Shown here piece by piece: positions 6,742 through 16,728 of a DNA stretch of 20,000 nt; the first letter of the stretch is position 1; each line of letters opens with the position of its first letter. A model generated the notes under the pieces. The model did not search any database. It was given only the letters and a program-made list of their open reading frames with translations, and was not told the DNA's origin. Made by a program: the position numbers and the translations under genes. The DNA comes from Symbiodinium natans (taxonomy: Eukaryota > Sar > Dinophyceae > Suessiales > Symbiodiniaceae): the NCBI GenBank assembly GCA_905221605.1, contig CAJNDS010001262.1:1-20000 (forward strand), written 5' to 3'.

Positions 6742-9590
6742 CCTTGTGTTTCTCTCCCTAATTGGGTCAGGATGTGATCAGGGCCTGTGTAAATGCAGCC
6801 AAGGAGCCTTGCGTTCCCCTCCCGAATTGGGTCGGGATGTGATCAGGGCCTGTGTAACTGCAGCCAAGGAGCCTTTGTATTCACCTCCCTAATTGGGTCG
6901 GGATGTGATCAAGACCTGTGCGAAATGCAGCCAAGGAGCCTTGTGATTCTCCCTAATTGGGTCGGGATGTGATCAGGGCCTGTGTAAATGCAGCCAAGGA
7001 GCCTTGCATTCCCCTCCCAGGGCCTGTGTAAATGCAGCCAGGGAGCCTTGCATTGCCCTCCCTAAATGGGTCAGGATGTGATCAGGGTTTGTGTAAATGC
7101 AGCCAAGGAGCCTTGCATTCCCCTCCCTAATTGGGTCGGGATGTGACCAGGGCCTGTTTGCATGCAGCCAAGGAGCCTTGGCATTCCCCTCCCTAATTGG
7201 GTCGGGATGTGATCAGGGCCTGTGTAAATGCAGCCAAGGAGCCTTGCATTCCCCTCCCTAATTGGGTCGGGATGTGATCAGGGCCTGTGTGAATGCTGCC
7301 AAGGAGCCTTTGTATTTACCTCCCTAATTGATCAAGGGCTGTGTAAATGCAGCCAAGGTCCGGATGTGGTGTGACTGCAGCCAAGGAGCCTTGCATTCCC
7401 TTCCCGAATTGGGTCCGGATGTGATCAGGGCCTGTGTGAATGCAGCCAAGAAGCATTGCATTCCCTTCCCTAATTGGGTCGGGATGTGATCAAGGGCTGT
7501 GTAAATGCAGCCAAGGAGCCTTTGTATTTACCTTCCTAATTGGGTCGGGATGTGATCAAGGGCTGTGTAAATGCAGCCAAGGAGCCTTGTGTTTCTCTCC
7601 CTAATTGGATCAGGATGTGATCAGGGCCTGTGTAAATGCAGCCAAGGAGCCTTGCGTTCCCCTCCCGAATTGGGTCGGGATGTGATCAGGGCCTGTGTAA
7701 CTGCAGCCAAGGAGCCTTTGTATTCACCTCCCTAATTGGGTCGGGATGTGATCAAGACCTGTGTAAATGCAGCCAAGGAGCCTTGTGATTCTCCCTAATT
7801 GGGTCGGGATGTGATCAGGGCCTGTGTAAATGCAGCCAAGGAGCCTTGCATTCCCCTCCCAGGGCCTGTGTAAATGCAGCCAGGGAGCCTTGCATTGCCC
7901 TCCCTAAATGGGTCAGGATGTGATCAGGGTTTGTGTAAATGCAGCCAAGGAGCCTTGCATTCCCCTCCCTAATTGGGTCGGGATGTGACCAGGGCCTGTT
8001 TGAATGCAGCCAAGGAGCCTTGGCATTCCCCTCCCTAATTGGGTCGGGATGTGATCAGGGCCTGTGTAAATGCAGCCAAGGAGCCTTGCATTCCCCTCCC
8101 TAATTGGGTCGGGATGTGATCAGGGCCTGTGTGAATGCTGCCAAGGAGCCTTGGTATTTACCTCCCTAATTGGGTCGGGATGTGATCAAGGGCTGTGTAA
8201 ATGCAGCCAAGGAGCCTTGTGTTTCTCTCCCTAATTGGGTCAGCCTGTGTAAATGCAGCCAAGGAGCCTTGCATTCCCCTCCCGAATTGGGTCGGGATGT
8301 GATCAGGGCCTGTGCAACTGCAGCCAAGGAGCCTTTGTATTCACCTCCCTAATTGGGTCGGGATGTGATCAAGACCTGTGTAAATGCAGCCAAGGAGCCT
8401 TGTGATTCTCCCTAATTGGGTCGGGATGTGATCAGGGCCTGTGAAAATGCTGCCAAGGAGGCTTGTGTTCATCTCCCTAATTGGGTCGGGATGTGATCAG
8501 GGCCTGTCTAAACGCAGCCAAGGAGCCTTGCGTTCCCCTCCCTAATTGAGTCGGGATGTGACCAGGGCCTGTGTAAATGCAGCCAAGGAGCCTTTGTATT
8601 CTCCTCCCTAATTGGGTCGGGATGTGATCAAGACCTGTGTAAATGCAGCCAAGGAGCCTTGTGATTCTCCCTAATTGGGTCGGGATGTGATCAGGGCCTG
8701 TGTCAATGCAGCCAAGGAGCCTTGCATTCCCCTCCCTAATTGGGTCGGGATGTGATCAGGGCCTCTGTGATTGCTGCCAAGGAGCCTTTGTAGTCACCTC
8801 CCTAATTGGGTCGGGATGTGATCAAGACCTGTGTAAATGCAGCCAAGGAGCCTTGTGATTCTCCCTAATTGGGTCGGGATGTGATCAGGGCCTGTGTCAA
8901 GGCAGCCAAGGAGCCTTGCATTCCCCTCCCTAATTGGGTCGGGATGTGATCAGGGCCTGTGTGAATGCTGCCAAGGAGCCTTTGTAGTCACCTCCCTAAT
9001 TGGGTCGGGATGTGATCAGGGCCTGTGTAAATTCAGCCAAGGAGCCTTTTGTTTCTCTCCCTACTTTGGGTCAGGATGTGATCAGGGCCTGTGTAAATGC
9101 AGTGTTCACCTCCCGAATTGGGTCAGGATGTGATTAGGGTCTGTGTAAATGCAGCCCAGGAGCCTTTGTATTCACCTCCCTAATTGGGTCGGGATGTGAT
9201 CAGGGCCTGTGTAAATGCAGCCAAGGAGCCTTGCATTCCACTCCCTAATTGGGTCGGGATGTGATGAGGGCCTGTGTAAATGCAGCCATGGAGCCTTTGC
9301 GTTCCCCTCCCTAATTGGGTCGGGATGTGATCAGAGCCTGTGTGAATGCTGCCAAGGAGCCTTTGTATTCACCTCCCTAATTGGGTCGGGGTGTGAGCAG
9401 GGCTTATGTAACTGAAGGAGCCTTTGCGTTCCCCCCCCCCCCACAACTGGGTCGGGAGCCTTGCATTCCAGGTCGGGATGTGATCAAAGCCTGTGTGAAT
9501 ACGAGCCTTGCGTTAGCCTCCTGAATTTGGGTCAGGGATCGGGGCTTGTGTGAATGCACTCAAGGAGCTTGGCCTTCTCCTCCCTAGTTG
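6742..9590. repeat. 65-bp minisatellite, long block, copy 1, with higher-order structure
   Basis: Roughly forty units of the same 65-bp repeat, with variants of 66 bp and shortened units. A distinctive start (GCCTTGTGTTTCTCTCCC) occurs at about 6741, 7584 and 8214, showing higher-order repeats of about 843 and 630 bp; the second lacks a stretch corresponding to about 7345-7560. Units become shorter and more diverged after 9380, with a run of 12 C at 9431-9442. Short Cys-rich open frames (CDQGLCKCSQG) arise where 66-bp units keep frame; I do not regard them as genes. Confidence 0.92.
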
Positions 9591-9712
9591 AGGTAACTAG
9601 TGAGCCAGGATAAGGGTTTGCAGGGGTCAACTGTGCCAATATGTTCAATTTACTTAAACCTCTTTGCCTGCAGGAATCGAGCTATTCGTAATGAAACACA
9701 TACAATTTCTAT
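9591..9712. other. Unique right end and tail of large module, copy 1
   Basis: This is a non-repetitive stretch (GGTAACTAGTGAGCCAGGAT..., CCTGCAGGAATCGAGC) that ends in the diverged tail TATTCGTAATGAAACACA and TACAATTTCTAT at 9701-9712. The palindrome of the small modules is degraded here to CGAGCTATTCG. No gene is seen. Confidence 0.6.
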
Positions 9713-9730
9713 TTATCCTGGTCTTGAGTG

Positions 9731-9984
9731 TTTAGGGTTTAGGGTTTAGGGTTTAGGGTTTAGGGTTTAGGGTTTAGGGTTTAGGGTTTAGGGTTTAGGG
9801 GTTTGGGTTTAGGGTTTTGGGTTTAGGGTTTAGGGTTTAGGGTTTAGGGTTTAGGGTTTAGGGTTTAGGGTTTAGGTTTAGGGGTTAGGGTTTAGGGTTT
9901 AGGGTTTTGGGTTTAGGGTTTAGGGTTTAGGGTTTAGGGTTTAGGGTTTAGGGTTTAGGGTTTAGGGTTTAGGGTTTAGGGTTT
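9731..9984 (+). repeat. Telomeric tract 7, (TTTAGGG)n with variants
   Basis: About 36 units. Variants (GGGGTTTGGG, TTTTGGG, TTTAGGTTTAGGGG) cluster near 9797-9815 and 9872-9910, and a GGGTTTTGGGTTT variant occurs twice, suggesting internal duplication. The preceding tail ends in CTTGAGTG rather than CTTGAGGG. Confidence 0.97.
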
Positions 9985-10848
9985 ATAGAAATTGTATAGG
10001 GTTTGTGTCCAGGGTTTTGGGGGGTTTTGGGGGGTTTTGGGGGGTTTTGGGGGGTTTTGCCGGGGTTTTGTTTTTTGCTTTTGTCCTTGGGGTTGTGGGG
10101 CTGGGGCTGGGGGAGGGGCTGGAGGGGCTGGCGGGGCTGTAGGGGCTGGAGGGGCTGGAGCTGGATTGGCTGGATTGGCTGGAGGGGCTGGAGGGGCTGG
10201 AGGGGCTGGAGGCGCTGGAGGGGCTGGAGGGGGCTGGAGGCTGTGGAGGGGCTGGAGGGGCTGGAGGGGCTGGAGGGGCTGGAGGGGCTGGAGGGGCTGG
10301 AGGGGCTGGAGGGGCTGGAGGGGCTGGAGGGGCTGGAGGGGCTGGGGGCTGAGGGGGCTGGAGGGGGCTGGAGGGGCTGGAGGGGAAGGGGCATGGAGGG
10401 GCTGGCGGGGAGGGGCTGGAGCTGGTAGGGGCTGGGAAAGGGCTGGAGGGCTGGAGGGGCTGGATTGGGGCTGGAGGGGATGGAAGGGCCGGAGGGGCCG
10501 GAGAGGGGCTGGAGGGGGGGGCCAAGAGTGGACTAAAGGCGGGCTGGAGGGGCTGGAGGGGCTGGAAGGGCCGGAGGGGCCGGAGGGGCTGGAGGGGCTG
10601 GGAGGGGCTGGAGGGGCTGGAGGGGCTGGAGGGCTGGAGGGGCTGGAGGGGCTGGAGGGGCTGGAGGGGCTGGAGGGGCTGGAGGGGCTGGAGGGGCTGG
10701 AGGGGCTGGGGGCTGAGGGGGCTGGAGGGGGCTGGAGGGGCTGGAGGGGCTGGAGGGGCAAGTGGGCTGAGAGGGGAATATTTTTGCACTGTGAAGGATG
10801 AAGGATTATTGCACGAGCTGCTCGTAATGAAACACTTACAATTTCTAT
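9985..10848 (+). repeat. Small module 7, type C, composite and extended
   Basis: The head core is at 9985-9996 and the tail core at 10837-10848, giving a module of about 860 bp against about 607 bp for its relatives. The core-end motif (GGGGGCTGAGGGGGCTGGAG...) occurs twice, near 10343-10385 and near 10708-10760, so two cores appear to be joined. The middle contains unusual G-rich sequence (GGGGAAGGGGCATGG, GGCCAAGAGTGGACTAAAGG). Long open frames on both strands are repeat artefacts. Confidence 0.88.
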
Positions 10849-10866
10849 TTATTCTGGCCTTGAGGG

Positions 10867-10932
10867 TTTAGGGTTTAGGGTTTAGGGTTTAGGGTTTAGG
10901 GTTTAGGGTTTGGGGTTTTGGGTTTAGGGTTT
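10867..10932 (+). repeat. Telomeric tract 8, (TTTAGGG)n
   Basis: About nine units with a TTTGGGGTTTTGGG variant near 10907-10921. The head of the second large module follows in the usual phase. Confidence 0.97.
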
Positions 10933-10961
10933 ATAGAAATTGTATAGGGTTTGTGTCCGGA

Positions 10962-11035
10962 GTTTTGGGGGGTTTTGTCGGGTTTTGGGGGGTTTTGTCG
11001 GGTTTTGGGGGGTTTTGGGGGGTTTTGCCGGGTTT
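10962..11035 (+). repeat. T4G6 / T4GTCGGG tract of large module copy 2
   Basis: Same order of T4G6, T4GTCGGG and T4GCCGGG units as in copy 1. Confidence 0.9.
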
Positions 11036-11124
11036 TGTTTTTTGCCTTTCAATGTTTTACATTTTTGTTGGTTGGGCTTGGGGGGGCTGGGGGGGATGGG
11101 GGGCTGGGGTGGGGGGGGCTTGCG

Positions 11125-11491
11125 CCAGAATTCAAATTTTGAAGGTCTGTATCGGCCCAAAACCTCAAGAATTAAAATTTTGAAAGCCTGGGAATCTTTG
11201 GATATGGATCCCAAAACTCTAGATTTCAAATTTGGAAGATCTGGGGATTTCTGGATAATTGATCAAAAGCTCCTGCAGTCCTCCAGGATTCAAATTTAGA
11301 AGGCCTGGGGATCTTTGGATATCGATTCAAAACCTCTGGAATTTTCGGAATTCAAATTTTGAAGGATTTGATAAATACTGGATATCTGAATAAGTCCTCA
11401 AAAAATCTTTAGAATTCAAATTTGGAAGATCTGGGGACTTCTGGATAATTGATCAAAACCTCCAGAATTAAAATCTTGAAGATCTGGGAGT
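11125..11491. repeat. AT-rich degenerate satellite, copy 2
   Basis: Counterpart of 4010-4375 with the same seven diverged GAATTCAAATTTTGAAG-like occurrences. Only a handful of substitutions separate the copies. Confidence 0.7.
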
Positions 11492-11614
11492 TCTTTTTGA
11501 GGGTATTCATTATAATTCTCCTGATGTCCCGAATCTTTGTTGACCCTTGTCTTTGGGTGTTAGCCTCGAAGTTTCGATATATTATTACAATTGATATGGT
11601 TCCACGAATATTTG

Positions 11615-11633
11615 AATTACATATCTTGTAATT
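11615..11633. other. Perfect 7-bp hairpin, copy 2
   Basis: AATTACA and TGTAATT around TATCT, unchanged from copy 1. Confidence 0.4.
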
Positions 11634-12027
11634 TGAATAATTTTTTGGATTGCAATTCTTTAGAATGATAATGGTTCATTTCACCCCCTCGAAATTTCAG
11701 AGAATATAAAGGAATTTCAATTAATATTGGTATTGTTTTTGCAAATTCGGATTTCAGTTCTATGAAATCGGATATTGTGTCCGGACTATTTGGGGTGGAA
11801 AGGGCAATATTTTCGGTCCCACGATCTCTTGAGACTTCTCGGGGAGGAAAAGAATTTGATTTGTTGCTGGAGGTGTCTCTTCGGCAACATTTGATATAAC
11901 AATTCATTAAAACCTTTCTGAACTCCGTGGAAGAGACGGACCTGATGCTTGAAGGTCTGGTGGTGTTCTGTCCATGTCTGCAGTTCTGGGCCAGGAGAAG
12001 TTGAGCATGTTGGTTCTTGACAGCCAA
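11617..12027 (-). CDS. Unrecognised open frame, copy 2 (doubtful)
   Basis: Equivalent of the 4501-4911 frame, with the same length, no ATG start and no recognised domain. The residue changes from copy 1 include Lys to Asn after HGQ and Gly to Val after PRE. An overlapping frame here runs further (11786-12349) than in copy 1, because a G run near 12300 has six rather than seven Gs. That shows frame length in this stretch is not conserved. Confidence 0.16.
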   Translation of the reverse strand: MAVKNQHAQLLLAQNCRHGQNTTRPSSIRSVSSTEFRKVLMNCYIKCCRRDTSSNKSNSFPPREVSRDRGTENIALSTPNSPDTISDFIELKSEFAKTIPILIEIPLYSLKFRGGEMNHYHSKELQSKKLFKLQDM

Positions 12028-12376
12028 TGCTTGTAATTCTTGTCTTTCGTCTTGTCATGGTGATATTGATTTTATTGTTTCGACACCTCGTCTCGCTTTT
12101 TGGATAGGTTTCTGAAAGAAAACCATGTCTTTTGTTTGGGGTAACTCTAATCTTGAGCCCGCAGAGAAGAGCGGCGCAGTTGTTGCTCAGTTTTGCTGGG
12201 GCGCCAGTCTTGCCACACATCCATCCATCACATGAGCATGAGCTGGCGCCTTGGTTTCTGCCTTGCCTTGTGCGATCTCGCGTGAGAACGCTGGTCTGTG
12301 GGGGGTGAAACGTTGGCGTGGAGCACCAGAGGTGTCCTCGCGGCATCACAACATTGTTAGGAGATGGCAGCCGCGG

Positions 12377-12787
12377 CTAGACCTCTCGGATGCAGTAGGT
12401 CGCGGGATGTCGAGCGAGCTCCGCCAAGAAGACGGCTTCCGGTATCTGCTCTGCTCTGCGGGTACGAGCCAGGGAGTTCAACCTGAAGATCTTCTCATGG
12501 AAATATCGATATGCCACCCAGTGTGCGTTGTCCCGGTTCTGCACCGCCCCGGCAGCTGCTTCCAGATCGTGCTTGCTCACTACGGGTTGAAGGTCCATTT
12601 GCCACCTCACACGACCAAAAGCAGCCATGGCTTTGGTTTGCAGTACCTGCGCAAGCACTTCCGAGGAGTAGAAGCCACCTGGCGCCACGTGGTCCTCTGC
12701 AGCTTCACCTCGTTCCACCCCACCTTCTTCGAGGACAACCTGCACGGCGTTGTCCATGTCCGCTTCAGTGAAGAATGCTGCCCCCAA
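12377..12787 (-). CDS. Josephin-type deubiquitinase domain, C-terminal half, copy 2 (partial)
   Basis: Same 136 codons as the copy at 5262-5672, with two residue changes. Ala becomes Val in EDHVAPGG, and Asp104 becomes Asn, giving RLNSL. Residue 104 lies 15 residues after the HW histidine, the position of the third catalytic residue in Josephin proteases; ataxin-3 has Asn there. Both copies therefore keep an acceptable residue. The catalytic Cys half is again missing, and the piece abuts the 65-bp array on its upstream side. Confidence 0.6.
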   Translation of the reverse strand: MGAAFFTEADMDNAVQVVLEEGGVERGEAAEDHVAPGGFYSSEVLAQVLQTKAMAAFGRVRWQMDLQPVVSKHDLEAAAGAVQNRDNAHWVAYRYFHEKIFRLNSLARTRRAEQIPEAVFLAELARHPATYCIREV

Positions 12788-13171
12788 GGAGCCTTTGCGT
12801 TCCCTTCCCTAACTGGGTCAGGATGTGATCAGGGCCTGTGTAAATGCAGCCAAGGAGCCTTGCATTCCCTCCCTGACTGGGTCGGATGTGATCAGGGCCT
12901 GCGTGAACGCAGCCCAGGAGCCTTGGCCTCCCTAATTGGGTAGGGATGTGATCAGGGCCTGTGTATGAAGCCAAGGAGCCTTGTGTTCCCTTCAGGGTGT
13001 GAGCAGGACCTGTGCAGATGCAGCCAAGGAGCCTTGCATTCCCCTCCCTAATTGGGTGGGGATGTGATCAGGGCCTGTAAATGCAGGCACAGAGCCTTGT
13101 GTTCCCCTGCCTAGTTCGGTCGGGATGTGATCAGGGCCGGTAAATGCAGCCAAGGAGCCTTGCGCTGCGCT
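12788..13171. repeat. 65-bp minisatellite, short block, copy 2
   Basis: Same six-unit structure as 5673-6056, with a few substitutions (for example GGGTGGGG for GGGTCGGG near 13057). Confidence 0.9.
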
Positions 13172-13205
13172 CTCTTCTCTAAAGAATGCTCAGTGATAAA
13201 CAATC

Positions 13206-13831
13206 TCAGGTGCTTTTTGGGATGTCCCTCAGGGCTGTAAACACCTGACCTTTGCCCTCTTGGTACTTGGTCTTCCCGCCTGGAGCCTGCTGGTTGCCGA
13301 TCCTCACGTTGATGTTGCCCGAGAGCTTGCGAGCGTATTGGGAGAAGCTTCCATATCCATTCTGCCATCCGCCTGTGCCCGTGGAAAACAGGTGTGGGAA
13401 GAACTTCACGTCCATGTCGTCCGTGAGCTCCGAAGTGCTTCGGATTTTCTGCAGCTCCACAGTGTCCGCTCTGGGGGCTTTCAGCTCTTTGGGATCAGGT
13501 ACGTCATCTCTAGCCTGTCTTCCTTCTCTTCCATTGTTTCGACAGAGGCCGCTGCGTTTTCCGAGTGCTGCGCTTCGCCCCCCAAGGCCGAGGAGTGTGA
13601 GCCACCGGACTCCCCCGTTTGGCGCCCTTGGGAGGTTTCGCGGTCTGTCGTTGCCGCTGCGCTTGTACACGGCTGCACTTTTCCAGCGAGGATGATTTCC
13701 ATTCTTGTGAAGGCTCCCTCCACTGCTGGGTTTGCCTGGTAGAGGCGGTGCTGCGCTTTCAGCTCTTGCAAGGCTTTGTGCAAGCAGTCTAGACGAGCTG
13801 GGGAAGCGGTCTTGCCCTGCACTCCTTCCAC
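13206..13831 (-). pseudogene. Possible Helitron_like_N fragment, copy 2 (frameshifted)
   Basis: Counterpart of 6091-6717. A run of four G in copy 1 (CTTTGGGGATCAGG) is three G here, near 13489-13492. This shifts the frame after TYLIPK, so the upstream part ends at 13481 while the part with FFPHLFSTGTGGW lies in another frame. In addition, the codon just after the proposed splice acceptor is TAA where copy 1 has GAA (near 13849). One residue also differs, Leu to Phe in VEGAFTRM. If copy 1 is an exon of a working gene, this copy is broken, unless the missing G is a sequencing error in the homopolymer. Confidence 0.5.
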
Positions 13832-13856
13832 CAGGACAGTGCCATCTTACTGGAGC

Positions 13857-16728
13857 CTTGTGTTTCTCTCCCTAATTGGGTCAGGATGTGATCAGGGCCT
13901 GTGTAAATGCAGCCAAGGAGCCTTGCGTTCCCCTCCCGAATTTGGTCGGGATGTGATCAGGGCCTGTGTAACTGCAGCCAAGGAGCCTTTGTATTCACCT
14001 CCCTAATTGGGTCGGGATGTGATCAAGACCTGTGCGAAATGCAGCCAAGGAGCCTTGTGATTCTCCCTAATTGGGTCGGGGTGTGATCAGGGCCTGTGTA
14101 AATGCAGCCAAGGAGCCTTGCATTCCCCTCCCAGGGCCTGTGTAAATGCAGCCAGGGAGCCTTGCATTGCCCTCCCTAAATGGGTCAGGATGTGATCAGG
14201 GTTTGTGTAAATGCATCCAAGGAGCCTTGCATTCCCCTCCCTAATTGGGTCGGGATGTGACCAGGGCCTGTTTGCATGCAGCCAAGGAGCCTTGGCATTC
14301 CCCTCCCTAATTGGGTCGGGATGTGATCAGGGCCTGTGTAAATGCAGCCAAGGAGCCTTGCATTCCCCTCCCTAATTGGGTCGGGATGTGATCAGGGCCT
14401 GTGTTAATGCTGCCAAGGAGCCTTTGTATTTACCTCCCTAATTGATCAAGGGCTGTGTAAATGCAGCCAAGGTCCGGATGTGGTGTGACTGCAGCCAAGG
14501 AGCCTTGCATTCCCTTCCCGGATTGGGTCCGGATGTGATCAGGGCCTGTGTGAATGCAGCCAAGAAGCATTGCATTCCCTTCCCTAATTGGGTCGGGATG
14601 TGATCAAGGGCTGTGTAAATGCCGCCAAGGAGCCTTTGTATTTACCTTCCTAATTGGGTCGGGATGTGATCAAGGGCTGTGTAAATGCAGCCAAGGAGCC
14701 TTGTGTTTCTCTCCCTAATTGGATCAGGATGTGATCAGGGCCTGTGTAAATGCAGCCAAGGAGCCTTGCGTTCCCCTCCCGAATTGGGTCGGGATGTGAT
14801 CAGGGCCTGTGTAACTGCAGCCCAGGAGCCTTTGTATTCACCTCCCTAATTGGGTCGGGATGTGATCAAGACCTGTGCGAAATGCAGCCAAGGAGCCTTG
14901 TGATTCTCCCTAATTGGGTCGGGATGTGATCAGGGCCTGTGTAAATGCAGCCAAGGAGCCTTGCATTCCCCTCCCAGGGCCTGGGTAAATGCAGCCAGGG
15001 AGCCTTGCATTGCCCTCCCTAAATGGGTCAGGATGTGATCAGGGTTTGTGTAAATGCAGCCAAGGAGCCTTGCATTCCCCTCCCTAATTGGGTCGGGATG
15101 TGACCAGGGCCTGTTTGAATGCAGCCAAGGAGCCCTGGCATTCCCCTCCCTAATTGGGTCGGGATGTGATCAGGGCCTGTGTAAATGCAGCCAAGGAGCC
15201 TTGCATTCCCCTCCCTAATTGGGTCGGGATGTGATCAGGGCCTGTGTGAATGCTGCCAAGGAGCCTTTGTATTTACCTCCCTAATTGGTTCGGGATGTGA
15301 TCAAGGGCTGTGTAAATGCAGCCAAGGAGCCTTGTGTTTCTCTCCCTAATTGGGTCAGCCTGTGTAAATGCAGCCAAGTAGCCTTGCATTCCCCTCCCGA
15401 ATTGGGTCGGGATGTGATCAGGGCCTGTGTAACTGCAGCCAAGGAGCCTTTGTATTCACCTCCCTAATTGGGTCGGGATGTGATCAAGCCCTGTGTAAAT
15501 GCAGCCAAGGAGCCTTGTGATTCTCCCTAATTGGGTCGGGATGTGATCAGGGCCTGTGAAAATGCTGCCAAGGAGGCTTGTGTTCATCTCCCTAATTGGG
15601 TCGGGATGTGATCAGGGCCTGTCTAAACGCAGCCAAGGAGCCTTGCATTCCCCTCCCTCATTGAGTCGGGATGTGACCAGGGCCTGTGTAAATGCAGTGA
15701 CCAGGGCCTGTGTAAATGCAGCCAAGGAGCCTTTGTATTCACCTCCCTAATTGGGTCGGGATGTGATCAAGACCTGTGTAAATGCAGACAAGGAGCCTTG
15801 TGATTCTCCCTAATTGGGTCGGGATGTGATCAGGGCCTGTGTCAATGCAGCCAAGGAGCCTTGCATTCCCCTCCCTAATTGGGTCGGGATGTGATCAGGG
15901 CCTCTGTGAATGCTGCCAAGGAGCCTTTGTAGTCACCTCCATAATTGGGTCGGGATGTGATCAAGACCTGTGTAAATGCAGCCAAGGAGCCTTGTGATTC
16001 TCCCTAATTGGGTCGGGATGTGATCAGGCCCTGTGTCAATGCAGCCAAGGAGCCTTGCATTCCCCTCCCTAATTGGGTCGGGATGTGATCAGGGCCTGTG
16101 TGAATGCTGCCAAGGAGCCTTTGTAGTCACCTCCCTAATTGGGTCGGGATGTGATCAGGGCCTGTGTAACTGCAGCCAAGGAGCCTTTTGTTTCTCTCCC
16201 TACTTTGGGTCAGGATGTGATCAGGGCCTGTGTAAATGCAGTGTTCACCTCCCGAATTGGGTCAGGATGTGATCAGGGTCTGTGTAAATGCAGCCCAGGA
16301 GCCTTTGTATTCACCTCCCTAATTGGGTCGGGATGTGATCAGGGCCTGGGTAAATGCAGCCAAGGAGCCTTGCATTCCCCTCCCTAATTGGGTCGGGATG
16401 TGATGAGGGCCTGTGTAAATGCAGCCATGGAGCCTTTGCGTTCCCCTACCTAATTGGGTCGGGATGTGATCAGAGCCTGTGTGAATGCTGCCAAGGAGCC
16501 TTTGTATTCACCTCCCTAATTGGGTCGGTGTGTGAGCAGGGCTTATGTAACTGAAGGAGCCTTTGCGTTCCCCCCCCCCCACAACTGGGTCGGGAGCCTT
16601 GCATTCCAGGTCGGGATGTGATCAAAGCCTGTGTGAATACGAGCCTTGCGTTAGCCTCCTGAATTTGGGTCAGGGATCGGGGCTTGTGTGAATGCAATCA
16701 AGGAGCTTGGCCTTCTCCTCCCTAGTTG
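13857..16728. repeat. 65-bp minisatellite, long block, copy 2
   Basis: Same order of unit variants and higher-order structure as 6742-9590. It carries one extra 24-bp tandem duplication near 15694-15717 (TGACCAGGGCCTGTG...) and a poly-C run of 11 near 16570-16580 instead of 12. The shared order of variant units shows that the whole array was copied as a block. Confidence 0.92.

Larger units (their letters stand above)
3818..9712. mobile_element. Large subtelomeric module, copy 1 (5.9 kb, bounded by 12-bp inverted repeats)
   Basis: The head core ATAGAAATTGTA is at 3818-3829 and the exact reverse complement TACAATTTCTAT at 9701-9712. Telomeric tracts flank both sides. Inside are a T4G6/T4GTCGGG tract, a short G-rich patch, AT-rich degenerate repeats, minus-strand coding fragments and a 65-bp minisatellite. 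The tail (CGAGCTATTCGTAATGAAAC) is a diverged form of the small-module tail. Whether this is a transposable element with very short terminal inverted repeats or a Y'-like amplified subtelomeric unit is unresolved. There is no recognisable transposase, and a target-site duplication cannot be read within telomere repeats. A near-identical copy lies at 10933-16850. Confidence 0.6.

Noticed and set aside
8894-9415. Cys-rich repeated peptide (GCDQGLCKCSQG) in the 65-bp array, reminiscent of small Cys-rich domains.
   Set aside because: It appears only where units happen to be 66 bp. Most units are 65 bp and break the frame, and neighbouring units switch frames. It is best explained as a by-product of the minisatellite.
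9428-9443. Poly-C run (12 in copy 1, 11 in copy 2) as a possible regulatory element.
   Set aside because: Homopolymer length is prone to slippage and sequencing error, and the surroundings are degenerate minisatellite.
5690-9590. CRISPR-like array, because of regular repeats of about 65 bp.
   Set aside because: The repeats are contiguous and diverge gradually, with no unique spacers between constant repeats. The context is eukaryotic.
15694-15717. 24-bp insertion in copy 2 as a target-site duplication or insertion scar.
   Set aside because: It is an exact tandem duplication of adjacent minisatellite sequence, explained by slippage.
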